From contig NC_084464.1 in the NCBI RefSeq assembly GCF_027409185.1, positions 46,847,095 through 46,911,094 of the forward strand: a stretch of 64,000 nt of DNA, written 5' to 3'. How positions within the stretch are numbered: position 1 is the stretch's first letter; the number at the start of each line of letters is the position of its first letter. The stretch is from Cynocephalus volans. Lineage: Eukaryota; Chordata; Mammalia; Dermoptera; Cynocephalidae. Position numbers and translations under genes: made by a program. Under the pieces are notes generated by a model. It did no database searches. It had not been told where the DNA came from and saw only the letters and a list, made by a program, of their open reading frames with translations. Positions 31,547 through 43,469 of the stretch are shown here, piece after piece.

Positions 31547-34500
31547 CTAGTCTTTGACGAGTTTGTAGACATGGTGCTGGGCCCCATGCTCACTGGTGGA
31601 GACTTCGAAGACAAAAGCAATGACAAGCAGGGTCTCCTGGGAGTCCCGGCTCGTGACCACCTGGGGAGCAGGTAGGAAGATTCAGGAGGTCAGGAAGAAC
31701 AGGGCCACAGGGGCAGGGGACTGAGCAGACTCTTCCTTCAGGGTCTCAGTCTCCTCTCAACAGAATGACCGGTCTGGTACCCCACTCTGGTCTTCCCAGG
31801 ACCCCACCCCCACCCCTGCTGCCCCCACACCTGCAGGATGGTGAAGTTCTCCAGGACACTGTTCATCATGTACTTCTCGGGCAGGTGTTTCAGCTTGTGG
31901 ATGAAGTTGATCATGTACTCGCACATGGGTGAGCGGTGAATGCGGTACACGAAGCGCCCGTTCTCCAGCCTGGCATACTCGGTCTGTGGACAGCCGTGAG
32001 GAAGAATCACTTGGCCTGCCTGCTCCCGCCCCACCATGCCACCCGGGACCCCACTCACCTCCACCTTCTCCACCACCTGCTTGCCAAAGGAGCACACCTT
32101 GGTGGAGACACTGATGGTCATGCTATCAGCAGAGCTGTACTGGGAGCTGACCCCATAGAAGGCTCCAGGGCCCTCCTGGATGGTGCTGTTGAGGTCGGCC
32201 TAGGGGTGGGGTGGGAATGAGGGGTGTCAGATGCTGACAGAGGTCAGAGGGAGAAAGAGCAGGGTCAGTGGTCAGGGCGGTGGGCCTGGGTGTTGTACAT
32301 CTGAGTGGGGAAAGGGGCCTGGAGCAGAGAGGGAGCAGGATGGCTCACCCAGAACTTGACGAGGAAGAAGGCATTAGGGGGCCCCTTCTCATAGAGCTCC
32401 TTCAGCCCACCCTTCTTCTCGGGGAACTTGTCGTAGATCTGGCGCACATCAACTGCCTCCAGGGGTGGGTCTGAGAAGGCAGGGTTCGTCTGGCCGATAT
32501 GCACAAACAGGTGTTTGCTGTACTGTGGGGAGGGCCCAGACAGGGTCAGGAGAGCATTGGAGCACGCAGGCCTGAATGGAGCTGCCCTGTGTCTTCCTGG
32601 ACAGGCCTGACCCCCAGCCCCATGACCCCAAGCTGTGGCCCTACATCACTTGGCCAGCCATCCCCCACTCCCACCACGTTACCGTGTCAGGGTCTCGCTG
32701 CACTTCCATGAAGGCTGAATACTCGAGGAGCCGCAGCCGGGAGGAGGCAATGGTGCGGTCCTGCCACACGGGCACAGAGGCAGCAGCTGGGGGGAGTGGG
32801 GCCAAGGGCTCGTAACCTGAGAGGGCAAGAGGAGCCTTATCTGCACAGGCACATGCACATGGCTGCACACAAAGCTGCCCCAGCTGCACAGAGCCTCTGT
32901 GCAAATTAGAAAACGGCGCCCCATTTGGGTAGGAATGTGGCTTGGATTTTGACTCCTTGTACAGTGCAAACCCGCAAAACCATACACGGTGGCCCTAACA
33001 GTACATATCAGGGACATTTCCTCTGTGTTACTATCAGTGTGTGTTTAAACAGAGAACAGTGAAGTAAAAAGAAAAGAACAGTTATCCAGTATCAGTACAC
33101 CCACCATCTAGAGAGAAAAAAAGACCTGTAAAGATGCTGGTGTATTTCCTCACTGGGAGTTTTCTATCCACAGAGATACATATAAATGTAATAACTTTGG
33201 TGGTGTGTACTTGTAGCCCTGTATTGGCTATAAGGGTTTGTGCTAGAGTTCTGAAAGCAACATTGTACAAGGTAAAGGGATCATTCCTGGCCTGTACCAA
33301 TCCCCTATAGATGTCACCCACCCCACCCTCCCAGGATGAACACACACATACGCATGCATGTGCACACAATTGGGCCCCAGCTCTCCTAAGAAGAGGTGTA
33401 GAGGCCAAGGGACAGAGAGGTGGTGGCAGCAGCCTGGTGTGGGGAACTTACTGCTGAGCGTCGGTGGCAGGGGCGGCTGGATGGGGTAGGCTGGCTGTGC
33501 AAAGGGTTTGATACTGCAGGAAGGAGTACAGCCTGGTTAGAGGGTCTCCCCTTCCCCACCTGCCACCTGGCCCAGCCCCTCATCTAAGACCCCACAGGAA
33601 GCCACCCAGCCTTTCTGCAGAGGCCCGTAAACACATGCTGACATGCTAACTCACAAGCTTTTTGTTTTCTTCACATTTTACATTTTATGAAACACTGCTG
33701 CATCTCACAATTGATGTGCATGTTTAATGTAGCGTTGCAGCCTCACCCACCCCACCCCCACCCCGGAAAGCTGTTCATTAACTGAGGGTGTGTCTCGGAA
33801 TTGAAGAAACCAAGTGTACTCGACTACCTGACTTGTTAACAGAGACTGACTCAGATGAACCACGTGAAAAATAAATGAGGGGATGGATGATGAGGGGATA
33901 AATGGGTTGATGAATGAACAAATACACGAATGGACAGACAGAGGCATCTGTTCTCTCGCGGCTGCTCTCCGTCCTCCACTTCTGCATTAAACTTTGCTCA
34001 GCTGTTGCTGGAACCCAGATGGGAGGGGACACCTAGCGTGGCTGCCAGGAGAAAGACGAGGGTGTGGGAAGCCACAATACTCACTCCTGAGAGGGGCCAG
34101 GCTGCTGTCCCAGGAGAGGGGGGCTGCTCCAGAACTGCAGAGACAGGACAAGGGGCCCCTAAGTGTCCCTGAACCCCACTAAAGCCCATTCTTTAAGACA
34201 TAACCCCACCCCAGCCCCACCTCCCAGAACCCTTGTACCCGTGAGGAAGTGGAGAAGACGGCCTGGGGCAGAGGGGAGGGTGGGCTGAACTTGTTCTGCA
34301 GGACACTGGCGGAGACAATCTGGGCAGAGGACATGGATGCCATGCTCTGGAGGGCTTTGTCTTTGGAGACCTGGTCCTGAGGAGGGAAGGGCCACGTGAG
34401 GCCTGGGCCAGGCCAGGGACTAGGAGGAGGGTTTGCCTCAGGGGCGCCCTTCTAGGCCCTCCAGGGGTCTGGGTGTCTGGGTCTGAATTCCAGCCCCAGC

Positions 34501-37500
34501 TGTGCTGTGTAGTCTCAGGGGAGTCCCTACCCCTCTCTGGGCCTCAGTCTCATAAGTGTACATCACCCCTCTGACCACAATCCACAGTAAGAAATAATTT
34601 TATTCCATAACCCAGTATATATCAAAATATTTCCCTTTGCTGTGTGTCATACACTCTCATATTTCATATTCTATTTCATCAGTGGTTCTCAAAGTATAGT
34701 CCATGGACCAACAGCACCAGCATCACCTGTGAGCACATTAGAAATGTAAATTTTCAGGCCCCAGCCCACACCTACTGAATCAGAAACTCTGAGGGTGAGG
34801 CACAGAAATTTGTTTCAAAAAGCCATCAGGGTCATCCTAATGCACAGTAAAGTTTCAGAACCACTGTATTTCTTTCTTTCTTTTTTTTTTTCCGGCAGCT
34901 GGCTGGTAAGGAGATCTGAACCCTTGACCTTGGCGTCATCAGCACCATGCTCTACACCAAGTAAGCTAACCAGCCAGCCCCTATATTTCATTTTTTTAAA
35001 AAAGTGCTACTTGCAAACCTATTAAACTGATTTCACATTCCATAATTTGAAAATCCTCTGCTAGTTGCTCTCTAAGACCCTTTCCCCTTATCCCCATATT
35101 ACCAGAGGAGGGGTAGTGTTACTTACCAGGTTCATGGCCTGTGAAGGAGAGAGGAGGATGGATTAGAAGAGACGTGAACAAGGGCTATGTTTTTCTTTTC
35201 ACCTATCTCCTCCCAGTGCCCACCTGGCTTTCAGCTCCTTTCCAGCCAAGCAGCCCAAGGAAGCTTAGAGGCAGCTGCAGACACCCCCCTCCCCCCCACC
35301 AGGAGTGCTTGCAGCCAGGGGTGCCCTGCAGAGGACAGGATGAAGGAGCAACAAGCTGGTGCCCCTGGGTCTGTCTGAGTCCTCTGGAACTGCACTGCAG
35401 GCATGGGGGGTTGGGGGGCCGGGGGTGGGAGACCCAGTCTACTGGGCAGCTGTGGGCAGGGAGAAGGGCACATAGCCAACATGGGGCTCTGCCAAAGGCC
35501 CATGTCATGAACCCCAGACCCTCAGGCTCTGAGATCCTCAGCTGCCGAGCAGCCAGGACTGCAAGGAATTGCCATGGCCACCTCTACTGCCCTGCCAGCC
35601 AATATCCTCCTCCCTGCCCACCTCAGGTCCCCATGCAATTAGCAAGCAGCAGTTAGGAAGAAGTAGAAAAAGGAAAATGGAGAAGAAGAAAGGTGGGCCT
35701 TAGTGGCCCCCAGACAGTCTCCCTCTCCCTCACTGTAGGGCTGGCTCTCCTCTTGGGCTCCAACTTGGTCTCCAGGGTCTGTGGCCCTATGTAGCCTGCC
35801 ATGTCCTTTGGTATGAAACCTCCTCACAGCTTCTCAGTCCCCTCCCTGCCCCAGCTGGGGTCAGAGAGTAGCAACAGGCCTGGGCCCAGAAGGGTGCTGG
35901 GCAGGACCAGGCCAAGTGGCAGGGGGCCCCATACCTTCAGCTTGGACTGAATCTCCCGAGATTTCCGCCTGGCTAGAACCTGCAAGTGGCTAGAAACCTG
36001 TAGAGAGAGAGAGAGAGAGAGATAGAGAAAGAACAGAAAGAGAAGGATAGGCAAGAACAGAGCTTCAGCCAGAAAAGAGGCACAGTGAGGCTGGAGGGTT
36101 GGCTAAGGCAGAGGCCTGAGCTGTGCAGATAGCGGTGGAGGCGCTGTGGGTAAGGGGCCGGGGGCTGGAGGCCCCAGTCAGACCCCCAACATACCTTGAT
36201 GCCAACCTGGTACTCCCGCACCTTCTTCCGAGCTAGAACCTGTATGTGGCTGGACACCTAGGGGCCGCCCCGCGCCCCGCCAAAGAGGAAAACACAGACA
36301 GTGAGGAGGCATAGCCACAGGGTGGCCATGGGCAAGGAGCATCCCAGCCCTCATCTCTGGGGTCCAATGTAACATGGGGGGAACTTTAGGCCCCTATAGG
36401 CAGACACCTCTTAGTACTGCCAATTTTGCTCTTTTGGGCCTTGTTTTGATCAAGAGCCTACAGTGGCTTCCACGGCCACCATGTACGGTTGTGTAGGTTG
36501 TTCACTGCCCAAGAGTACCTGGCCCAGAGGACAACAGTAAGAGCTGAAATCCGGCCCAACTTTTGCTGGCCAAGCTCTGTGCCCTGGTACAAGGCTGCAC
36601 CTAACCCAGAGGAAGGGTGTTTTTTGTCCTGCTCAAAAAGGAGAGACTTTTCCTTACTGCTATCCTCATAAGAGACACCTTTTTGTAATTGGCACCACAG
36701 AGGCTAGCGATAGCCATAATGTTCCTGCTGGCCATTACATTGCATACCACGGTCACATCCTCTACCAAATATCTCCCTCTGTACCACTGCCTACGTCTTC
36801 CTATCAACCCCAATAACAACCCCAGCCTATAAAACCAGACCTGGTCCTACTCCTGCTTTGCCCTGGCAGCTTCTTCCCCCCAACACACTTTCTTTCTCCT
36901 TGGGTTAATGTATGCAAGTATATACATGTACACAGTAGGTGCTCTTTTTTTTTTTTTTTTTTTTTTTTCGTGACCGGAGCTCAGCCAGGGAGTTCACCGG
37001 TCATTTTTATATAGGATCCGAACCCGCGGCGGGAGCGTCGCCGCGCTGCTAGCGCAGCACGCTACCGAGTGCGCCACGGGCTCAGCCCTACACAGTAGGT
37101 TCTCTTAATTGCATTTCTTCTCCAACAACCTCCTCCCTGAAGTCTCCATTGACAAACCTGAGCTAATCACGGTCTTAATGTGTACTCCCTGGGCTTGTGC
37201 GCCAGCTTGCACAACAGGCCCTTGACATTGTCAAGGACCCAACGCTGAGCCTTAGAGAACCCATGTGCCACTGTCTCCCCCAAGTAACACCAGGAAATGC
37301 ATGGATCCTCTGGACAGCTTTACACTTTGAGTATCAGCAATTGCTGTTGGCTTTCTTTGCAAGTTGTTTTTATCTCCACAGAAAAAGTTTCTTTTCCTTT
37401 CTAATCACAGCGTGAAAGTTACTATGTATGTGATGCCTGGCAGCCACTGTTGCTACTTGGTCAGGACCTACCTGGGAAGACCTCACTGCCCACAGGAACC

Positions 37501-40500
37501 AGACTCAGGTGCGACAAAATTACTTCATGCCGTGACTGTAATTGACATTTACAGAACACAAGTACTAGGAGAGTACTTCAAAAATTCCACAGAAAAATAG
37601 AATTAAAAGATAATACAAACCTTTCTGTGTACTTTCTGAAGTACCCTTGTATTGTTCTCAGCACGTCACACATACTGAGTTGTTTGATCCTTACAGCAAC
37701 ACTATGAAGTAGGTACTAATACTATTCCTGATGGATAGATCCAAAGCACAGGTCTTCTTTTAATGGGACAATAGATATAAAAACCCAGAGTTCTAAGAAA
37801 GAATATAGAGGGAGTCTCACTCCTGCAAAATGATTAAGATCAGCGGTTTTTAAATTCTGAGCTTGCCAACATCTGGTTTGGAAAACCTCATTGCCCAGGA
37901 TGCCTATATAGGAACAGGTACAATGCTGGACCCAGAATTAAGAGCCTGCGTGTGTGCCCCAACCTCTGCCATCCACCCTGGGCCTCAGTTCAAAGTGACT
38001 GAGCTTCATGATCCCTCGGCCCCTTCCTGTTCTGACAGGTTCCTATGAACACATCCTTTGGGTGAAGTATGACTCGCTGAGAGAGTTGCCTTCTGAGCTC
38101 AGGACAGCTTTCTCTTTATAATCATGACAGTAATAATAATAACAGCAGCAGCAGCAAATTCTTATACAGCACTTACTCTGTTCTAGGTGTCTTCACATAT
38201 TAACTAATTTAATGGCAGAGGAACTGAGGCTGGGAGGAGAAACACGCAACCAGGTAGTAGTGCAGGTACTTGAACCCAGCGGTCTGACCTCTGAGTCCCT
38301 GTTCTTAAACATCGGACACTATTCCTCCTGAAGCCCCAGGCTTGAAGGAACTGGGTCCTTGTCTACGCAATTCTCTACTATATCCTTGGTGCCTTGGTGC
38401 CTAGAACACAGTCGTAGCTCAATAATTTGTTAAATGAGTAAATGCTTTGCAACATGAGCTGGGCCCAGGGAGGATGGTTAACAGATGCTTGAACAAATGA
38501 GGGATTATTTCCACTCCTACTCTGGGAGCGGGGACTTGGAACCTTCCTTTGAGACAGCGGGTTGGGACAGGTCAGGCTTGCCATATGCATAAACAGGTAT
38601 CTGGGGAGGTAGGTGTGTGGTCCCAATCCCACACAAACAGCGAGGTCAGGAGGGCTGAGGGTCAGAGCTGGCCTCCACACAACCAGGTACCTGCCTCCAG
38701 CCTGGCCTCTCTCCCAGGCACCCCAAATGCAACTTACCCCAACCTCCTCCCCTTCAGGTTTCCTGTCACCACACTGCCTCCTTCCCTGGACAGGAAGCTA
38801 CCAATTCTCTCTTAACTCATCATTTTTCTCCACTCCCCCCACAGCTACTCTGGCCTAGGCACCTGCATTGCTAATCCAGGTCTCTGCACTCACCTCCTGG
38901 CTGGTCTCCCTGTCTCTGCCTGGGCCTCTCTAATCCATTACCCTGGCTGCTCAGGGCCAACTTCCCTCCACTGCTGCCACCCACCACCACCACCTGCTCT
39001 AGACCCCTCTAGGGCCCCCTGCTGCCCCTGGGTGAAGCTGCCCCACACCTCCAGCTGAACCGCTGGCCTCCCTGCACTCTTCCCACTCGCCCTCCACTGC
39101 ATGGACGGCTCTTTCCTGCCAGTGGATTGAATCCTGGATCCACCACCTACCAGCCCAGTGACCTTGAGGAAATTACTTAACTTCCCCATACTTCAGTTTC
39201 CTCATCTGTAAAATGGAGGTAATTACTGAAACTACCTTATAAAGTTGTTGAGAGCATTAAATAAATTAATATAAAGTAATATCTATATAGGTTCATGATG
39301 ATTATTATTTTTATATCCAACTTCCTCAGCCTGAAAGGGAGGATTCTTTCCCTTTTCTCTGCCTAACTCCCATTCCTTCTTAAAAATGCATCCTGAGTGT
39401 CACCTCTTCCAGGTAGGCTTCCCGGTCCTCTCTCCTCCCTCCCCCTGCACGGCTGGGGTTAGATGCTTGTCCTACAGTGCTCCGCACACACCCCTGTCCC
39501 AGCCATGCCACCTGCACCACTATGTCCATCTAACAATCTGTCTCACTGACGGTTAGTGGGCCACTCAGGCAGGATGGCAGGTGGTCAGAGAGGACAGTGC
39601 TGCCATCCCTCCAAGAGAAGTGGGAAGATGGAATGGAGCTGCTTGGGAGAGCGTGTGAAGTTGCCCAGGGGAAGGAGGCTGGGTGCTATGAAGAGGTGGC
39701 GGGCTGGGCAAGGGCAGCTCCAAAAGGTGGGAAGGACAGACAGGCTGCGGACGGTGGGGACGAGGGCTGAACGGGGCAGCTAAGAGAGGGTGTGGGCATA
39801 GGGGCCACAGCATAAATCATTTCTCTACCTGTTTTCTTGTCCGAGTCTTCCCTGTCCTCAGTTTAATGTAGCGTGCGATCAATTCATTGCGACCTAGATT
39901 GGAGTGAGAGAAAAAATGAGGAGTGGGCAAACAGTGGAGCTGGAGGCCAGAGACTCCCTGCCCCCAGGGAAACCACACCAGGACCCTCCCCCAAACACTG
40001 CTCTTCTGCTCCCTCCCACTCTCTTCACTCCAGGAACCCCCAAGCTGCACAAGCAAGACAGGCAAAGGTGGCCAGGGAGTCCCAGGTGCTCCCCCCACCA
40101 CCTCCAGGACCTAGGGGGACTGCTCATTAGGGGACGGAGTGGAGGGGGGGTGTTGCAGAGCAGGAGGAAGGAGAGGCGGAACACCAGGTGGCGTACAGGC
40201 TCTCTGCAGACAGACAGGGGCAGGTGTGGCACAGGTCAGCAGGACAGCGGGCCTGTCCCGGCACGGTGCCCCTGTCACTCCCAGCCCCCAGTAGTGTTCC
40301 TGTGTCACAGCTCCAAAGCTCTGAGTGTGTGTACCTGCATGCGGGGTGTTTGCCCATGTGTGTGACTGAGCCCTGCCCCGGGTGGTAGGCATCTCAGCAC
40401 ATGTCCCCATGCATGTCTGAAAGAGTCCTGTCCTGGTTCTGTCCTTGCCATGGAGCAAGACCCTGGACAAGTCCCTTTCCTTCTCTGGTGATGGAAGCCA

Positions 40501-42032
40501 GGAAGGACTGGAAGGAAGGAGGGACCAGACTGCCTCCAACATGCCTTCTACACGGACAGACTGTGTCAAGATGTGTCACTGAGCATGTTCTTGTGCCTGT
40601 CATCCCCAAGTCACTGGTTACCACTGTCTTTCTTCTCCCATGAGAACCCAGCTGCCTATCCGCCTTGGGGTGAGGGGTGGGGGTCTCTGCTCAGCACCAT
40701 GAACCCTCTGAGGGCCCAGAGGTTGGCTAATGACTGGGGACTTGGCCCTGCAAGGGGGATACTTGGGACACATGGCTGATCGTATGTCAGCTTCCTCAGG
40801 GTGTAGACCTCTACCCCCCAAACCCAGGCCCTCTGCCCCCCAACCCCATGTCCTCCCCAGAATGGCCACATTCTCCAAATTCCTTTCCCATGACAGAACC
40901 AGCCCCACTGCTCCTCCCTTCCGCCGGCCCCTCTCCACCCCACTCCCTCCGCCCTGTCTAAAAATACCCTGTGGGGCTGCCCCAGCCATCTGGGAGGTAG
41001 TGCGGGCAGGGGCCCCTGCCCTATAGAGGGCACTGGAACATCTGCCTGCCCCAAGAGGAGGGCTCTGGTGCTAAGGGTGGGCATGGCAAAGGGGTGGGCC
41101 TGAGGGACACAGGGTGGCCTACCACTTCCTGCATCCACCACAGTCCTGGGTGCTGGGAGGGGAAAGGCCAAGGCCCTGCCTCACTCAACCATAGGCTGCT
41201 AGGGAGGCTTGGGGGCCACTGGCAAGAAATCAGGTCCAGAAGGGGAGAGTTACCCTAAAAATGCAGCTCTGGGAGAGCCTTCTTGGGGCTGGACAAGAGG
41301 GGGACACTCCATTCTAGAGGTGGGCAAAATGGCAGGGAGAGGGGCCATGAAAACAGTGGAGACTGAAGGTGATGGGGAATGGACAAGGCCCTGCGTGCCC
41401 GCAGCTCTCTCCCCCCCATATACTGGAGAGAACTGTGCTGGGACCCTCCCCACAGTCCTCACCTCAGGCTCCCAGGGGAGGGACCTTCTCCAGGCTTTGC
41501 CTGGAGCAGACTGGACTGATCCAGTTTTCTGGGCCCACCGAGTCACCCCGAAACCTCCAGGCCAGTAGAAGGGAGGGAAGGAGGAACAGGTGGGGGCGTG
41601 AGGTGTGGGCTGTGCTCACTTGTAGCTCGTAGCGGGGGCAAGCCTGGCTTGTTTGTGAGGAGGCAGCACTAGAGGAGGATCCAGACACACAGGCCAGCGC
41701 GCCCAGACTCGCCCACTGGCCGCAGCAGCGGCAGCCTCAGCACTTCACCAAACCGGTTGGGTGAGGGGGTAGAGAGCAGGAGGAGGGACGGGGCATCCGG
41801 GCCAGTGTCCCTGCACCTCCCCACACGCACCGTACATCTTGCCCTCGTCTGACAGGATGATCTTGCGCCGGCCGCAGGGTGGGTAGATGGCCAGGGCCTC
41901 CTGGAAGCTCTGCTCGATGTCCGGGCTCCACACGCCCTCCGCATCGTTGTCCAGCCCCTTGTCCAGGCTCTCGGGCCCATCCTCCCGGGCCTCCCCGGGG
42001 CTGCTGCTGGCGTTCCAGCTGTTGGACGCTAT
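31547..42032 (-). CDS. TEAD3: TEAD3, TEA-domain transcription factor (12 coding exons)
   Basis: Nuclear DNA-binding factor that recognises CATTCC and recruits YAP, TAZ or VGLL coactivators (Hippo pathway). Coding exons in gene order: 42032-41831, 39893-39829, 36257-36195, 35138-35127, 34376-34239, 34134-34085, 33513-33452, 32816-32683, 32522-32349, 32199-32059, 31983-31831, 31660-31547. Phases close at 435 codons plus TAG, the human length. The TEA domain (about residues 28-105) carries [20 protein letters not shown] and the recognition helix [11 protein letters not shown]. The C-terminal YAP-binding domain runs to HHVYKLVKD. The initiation codon is ATA (42030-42032) in place of ATG, followed by [11 protein letters not shown], as in other TEAD3 genes. 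An alternative recognition-helix exon lies at 35935-35997 and is not in this model. No stop or frameshift was found. Confidence 0.96.
34679..34863 (+). mobile_element. MER5A DNA transposon fragment (hAT-Charlie)
   Basis: Begins CAGTGGTTCTCAAAGTATAG and ends AGTTTCAGAACCACTG, the inverted ends of MER5. It contains CTACTGAATCAGAAACTCTG. A complete old copy in TEAD3 intron 5. Confidence 0.88.
34881..34980 (-). mobile_element. Monomeric tRNA-Ile-like SINE
   Basis: T-run, GGCAGCTGGCTGGTAAGGAG, CCTTGACCTTGGCGTCATCA and GTAAGCTAACCAGCCAGCCC. Inserted next to the MER5A. Confidence 0.88.
35127..35138 (-). CDS. TEAD3: TEAD3 12-nt microexon (AMNL)
   Basis: Reversed: CACAG, then GCCATGAACCTG, then GTAAGT. 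The four codons AMNL stand between the TEA domain exon and the [12 protein letters not shown] exon, phase 0 on both sides, so it can be skipped without a frame change. Human TEAD3 as I recall it contains AMNL at this place, whereas TEAD1 and TEAD4 lack it. Confidence 0.9.
35935..35997 (-). CDS. TEAD3: TEAD3 alternative recognition-helix exon
   Basis: A second 63-nt, phase 0-0 exon with proper splice sites (CTCTACAG before, GTATGG after) lies 197 nt downstream of the 36257-36195 exon. It encodes [20 protein letters not shown] after an initial Val, whereas the standard exon encodes [20 protein letters not shown]. It therefore replaces the DNA recognition helix and the following turn of the TEA domain, and it resembles the exon used by TEAD1/TEAD4. 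Open frame, splice sites and similarity all support a real exon. Whether it is used in this species cannot be told from DNA. Confidence 0.82.
36002..36032 (-). repeat. TEAD3: (CT)n polypyrimidine tract before alternative exon
   Basis: On the gene strand, an uninterrupted CTCTCT run of about 20 nt directly precedes the acceptor of the alternative TEAD3 exon and forms its polypyrimidine tract. UCUU/CUCU runs are binding sites of PTB proteins (family knowledge). Confidence 0.8.
36430..37460 (+). repeat. Possible old LTR-like segment split by a SINE
   Basis: CCTATAAAACCAGACCTGG (36826-36844), followed by 'CTTCCCCCCAACACACTTTC', looks like the TATA-to-R region of an ancient LTR. A young SINE interrupts it. 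I could not name the family; it might equally be unique sequence. Confidence 0.3.
36945..37088 (-). mobile_element. Dimeric SINE, variant with GC-rich 5' unit
   Basis: T-run, CGTGACCGGAGCTCAGCCAG (shortened 3' unit), TTTTTATATAGGATCCGAAC, then a GC-rich 5' unit (CGGCGGGAGCGTCGCCGCGC) ending GCGCCACGGGCTCAGCCC. Target duplication TACACAGTAGGTGCTCTT / TACACAGTAGGTTCTCTT. The 3' unit carries an internal deletion. Confidence 0.85.
37569..37652. mobile_element. Mariner-type MITE (MADE2/Hsmar2-like)
   Basis: GAGTACTTCAAAAATTCCAC ... AATTAAAAGATAATACAAAC ... TCTGAAGTACCCTTGTA. Same family as 29869-29951, with inverted ends. Confidence 0.65.
38115..38300. repeat. MIR-family fragment
   Basis: 'CAGCACTTACTCTGTTCTAGG' and 'TTAACTAATTTAATGGCAGAGG' with 'CTTGAACCCAGCGGTCTGAC' are MIR3/MIRb-type phrases. 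In the TEAD3 intron between 39829 and 36257. Confidence 0.7.
38850..39300. repeat. L2 fragment followed by MIR
   Basis: 38860-38990 reads like L2 ('CTGGCTGGTCTCCCTGTCTC'). 39120-39290 reads like MIR ('GTGACCTTGAGGAAATTACTTAAC', 'CTCATCTGTAAAATGGAGG'). Confidence 0.6.
42030..42032 (-). promoter_or_regulatory. TEAD3: Non-AUG (AUA) initiation codon of TEAD3
   Basis: The conserved N-terminus ASNSWNASS is preceded in frame by ATA and not by ATG. The exon continues open upstream, without any in-frame ATG in the first-exon part of the mRNA that I can place. TEAD3 is known to start at AUA in human (family knowledge). Confidence 0.85.
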
Positions 42033-42229
42033 TGTGCTGGTTGCTCTGGGCTCTGGGCCTGAGCCCACTGGGCAGCCTGAGCCTGGGGACAGACGCAGAG
42101 GAGTTAGGGCTGGGGTTCTCCCTGACCACAGCAATCATCTCCCCCAACCACCGCTACTGGCTCTGGACCTCTGCCCGCATCTCCACCCCAGGAACAGGTG
42201 CTACAGGGTGAGATGGAGGTAACCAGAGG

Positions 42230-42600
42230 TTATACTTATTCAGAGCTGTGTGACCTTGGATGATCTACTCCACCTCTCTGAGCCTCAGTCCTGTAAACCA
42301 AGGGAAGGGTCTCCTTGAGGTTGTGAGGGTTACAATTTAAATGAGATCATTATGAAGTACCAAATACAATGCTTGGCTCATAACACTCAATAAATAGTAC
42401 TGGTGGTGATCAGTACATTAACAACAATTATGCCTTACACCTACAAAGCACTTTTGTGGGGAAAAAGCCTTTCATATGCATTCAATCCTTACAAAACAAG
42501 GAAGGCAAGGAAGGCAAGGAGTGATGCCCATTGTTCAGACAAGGAAAACTGAGGCTCACAAGGTCACACAGCTGCCAAAAGCATCATGATGAGCAAAGAG
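42230..42600. repeat. MIR-family fragments
   Basis: 'GTGTGACCTTGGATGATCTAC', 'CTCTCTGAGCCTCAGTCCTG' and 'CAATGCTTGGCTCATAACAC', then a second MIR-like piece at 42420-42600 ('CAAAGCACTTTTGTGGGG', 'GGAAAACTGAGGCTCACAAG'). Confidence 0.72.
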
Positions 42601-43469
42601 GAGGAACAGAGGGGCAGGGCCAAGTGCTTCTGTGGCTCTCAGAAGGGCTCTCTGGCTCTCCCTCTGTCAGCTCCTCCTCCCTGTTGACTGTCAAGCAGGG
42701 ACCCTCACCCTCGTTCTCACCCAGCACCAATGCAACCCTGCTGAGGACCCCTTGTGGGATGAGGAGGGTCCCTGACCCAGGAAGGGCACGACTTCACCTT
42801 CCCCAAATAGATAACTAGGGAGAACCCTGCCAAGGAACCTAAACCCAGGACAGGAACTGTCACAGAAACTGCGAGGGAGCAACGCTGGCTACCCAGGGAG
42901 CAGCTGAGAAGGTGCCCGGCCAACAGCCTTGCTCAACCCCACTTGTTCCTCCATCCCACTTCCTGTTCCCGCACCTCCTGGCCCCACAGCAGCCCATAAA
43001 CCACCCACACGCCCGCCCCTGTCCTGGCCCACATTGCGGATGGGCCAGGGCTCTGTAAACTGTGAGTTAGTTCCCTGCACTCGCCCGGCTGGGTTATTAA
43101 TTTAGACCACACCCAGCTGTCCCCCCAACACACAGAGCCCAAGGCTCACCCCAAACCCCCTTCTACCCAAGACTCTGCATGCCCAATGTATATCAGGGTC
43201 CTGGGAGACTTAGAGCTGTGATGGCTAGATCCTGGCACTTCGCTCTGGGCAGCAGGGAAAGTGGAGGGCAGAGTGGAAAGGTGGGGGACCCAGCAGAAGC
43301 CAGCGAGGGGAACATGAATTCCAGGTCCTCTGAATGGGTGGAGGTGGGCTTCTCCCTGCAGAGCCACCTGTTTGCTTGGGGAGGTTTGAGGGGGTCGCTA
43401 GTGAAATAGGGTGGGAATGGCCTAGGAGGCCTGAATGTCAGATAGATATCAAGTTTAAACTTAGTATTA

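Larger units (their letters stand above)
33514..41830. other. TEAD3: TEAD3 introns 2-8
   Basis: Apart from the exons and repeats listed separately, the introns are GC-rich unique sequence. The longest (39894-41830 and 36258-39828) show no further exon with TEAD similarity. Confidence 0.55.

Noticed and set aside
40940-40980. MEF2-like CTAAAAATAC (also near 53329)
   Set aside because: One mismatch to the consensus and no supporting context in either place.
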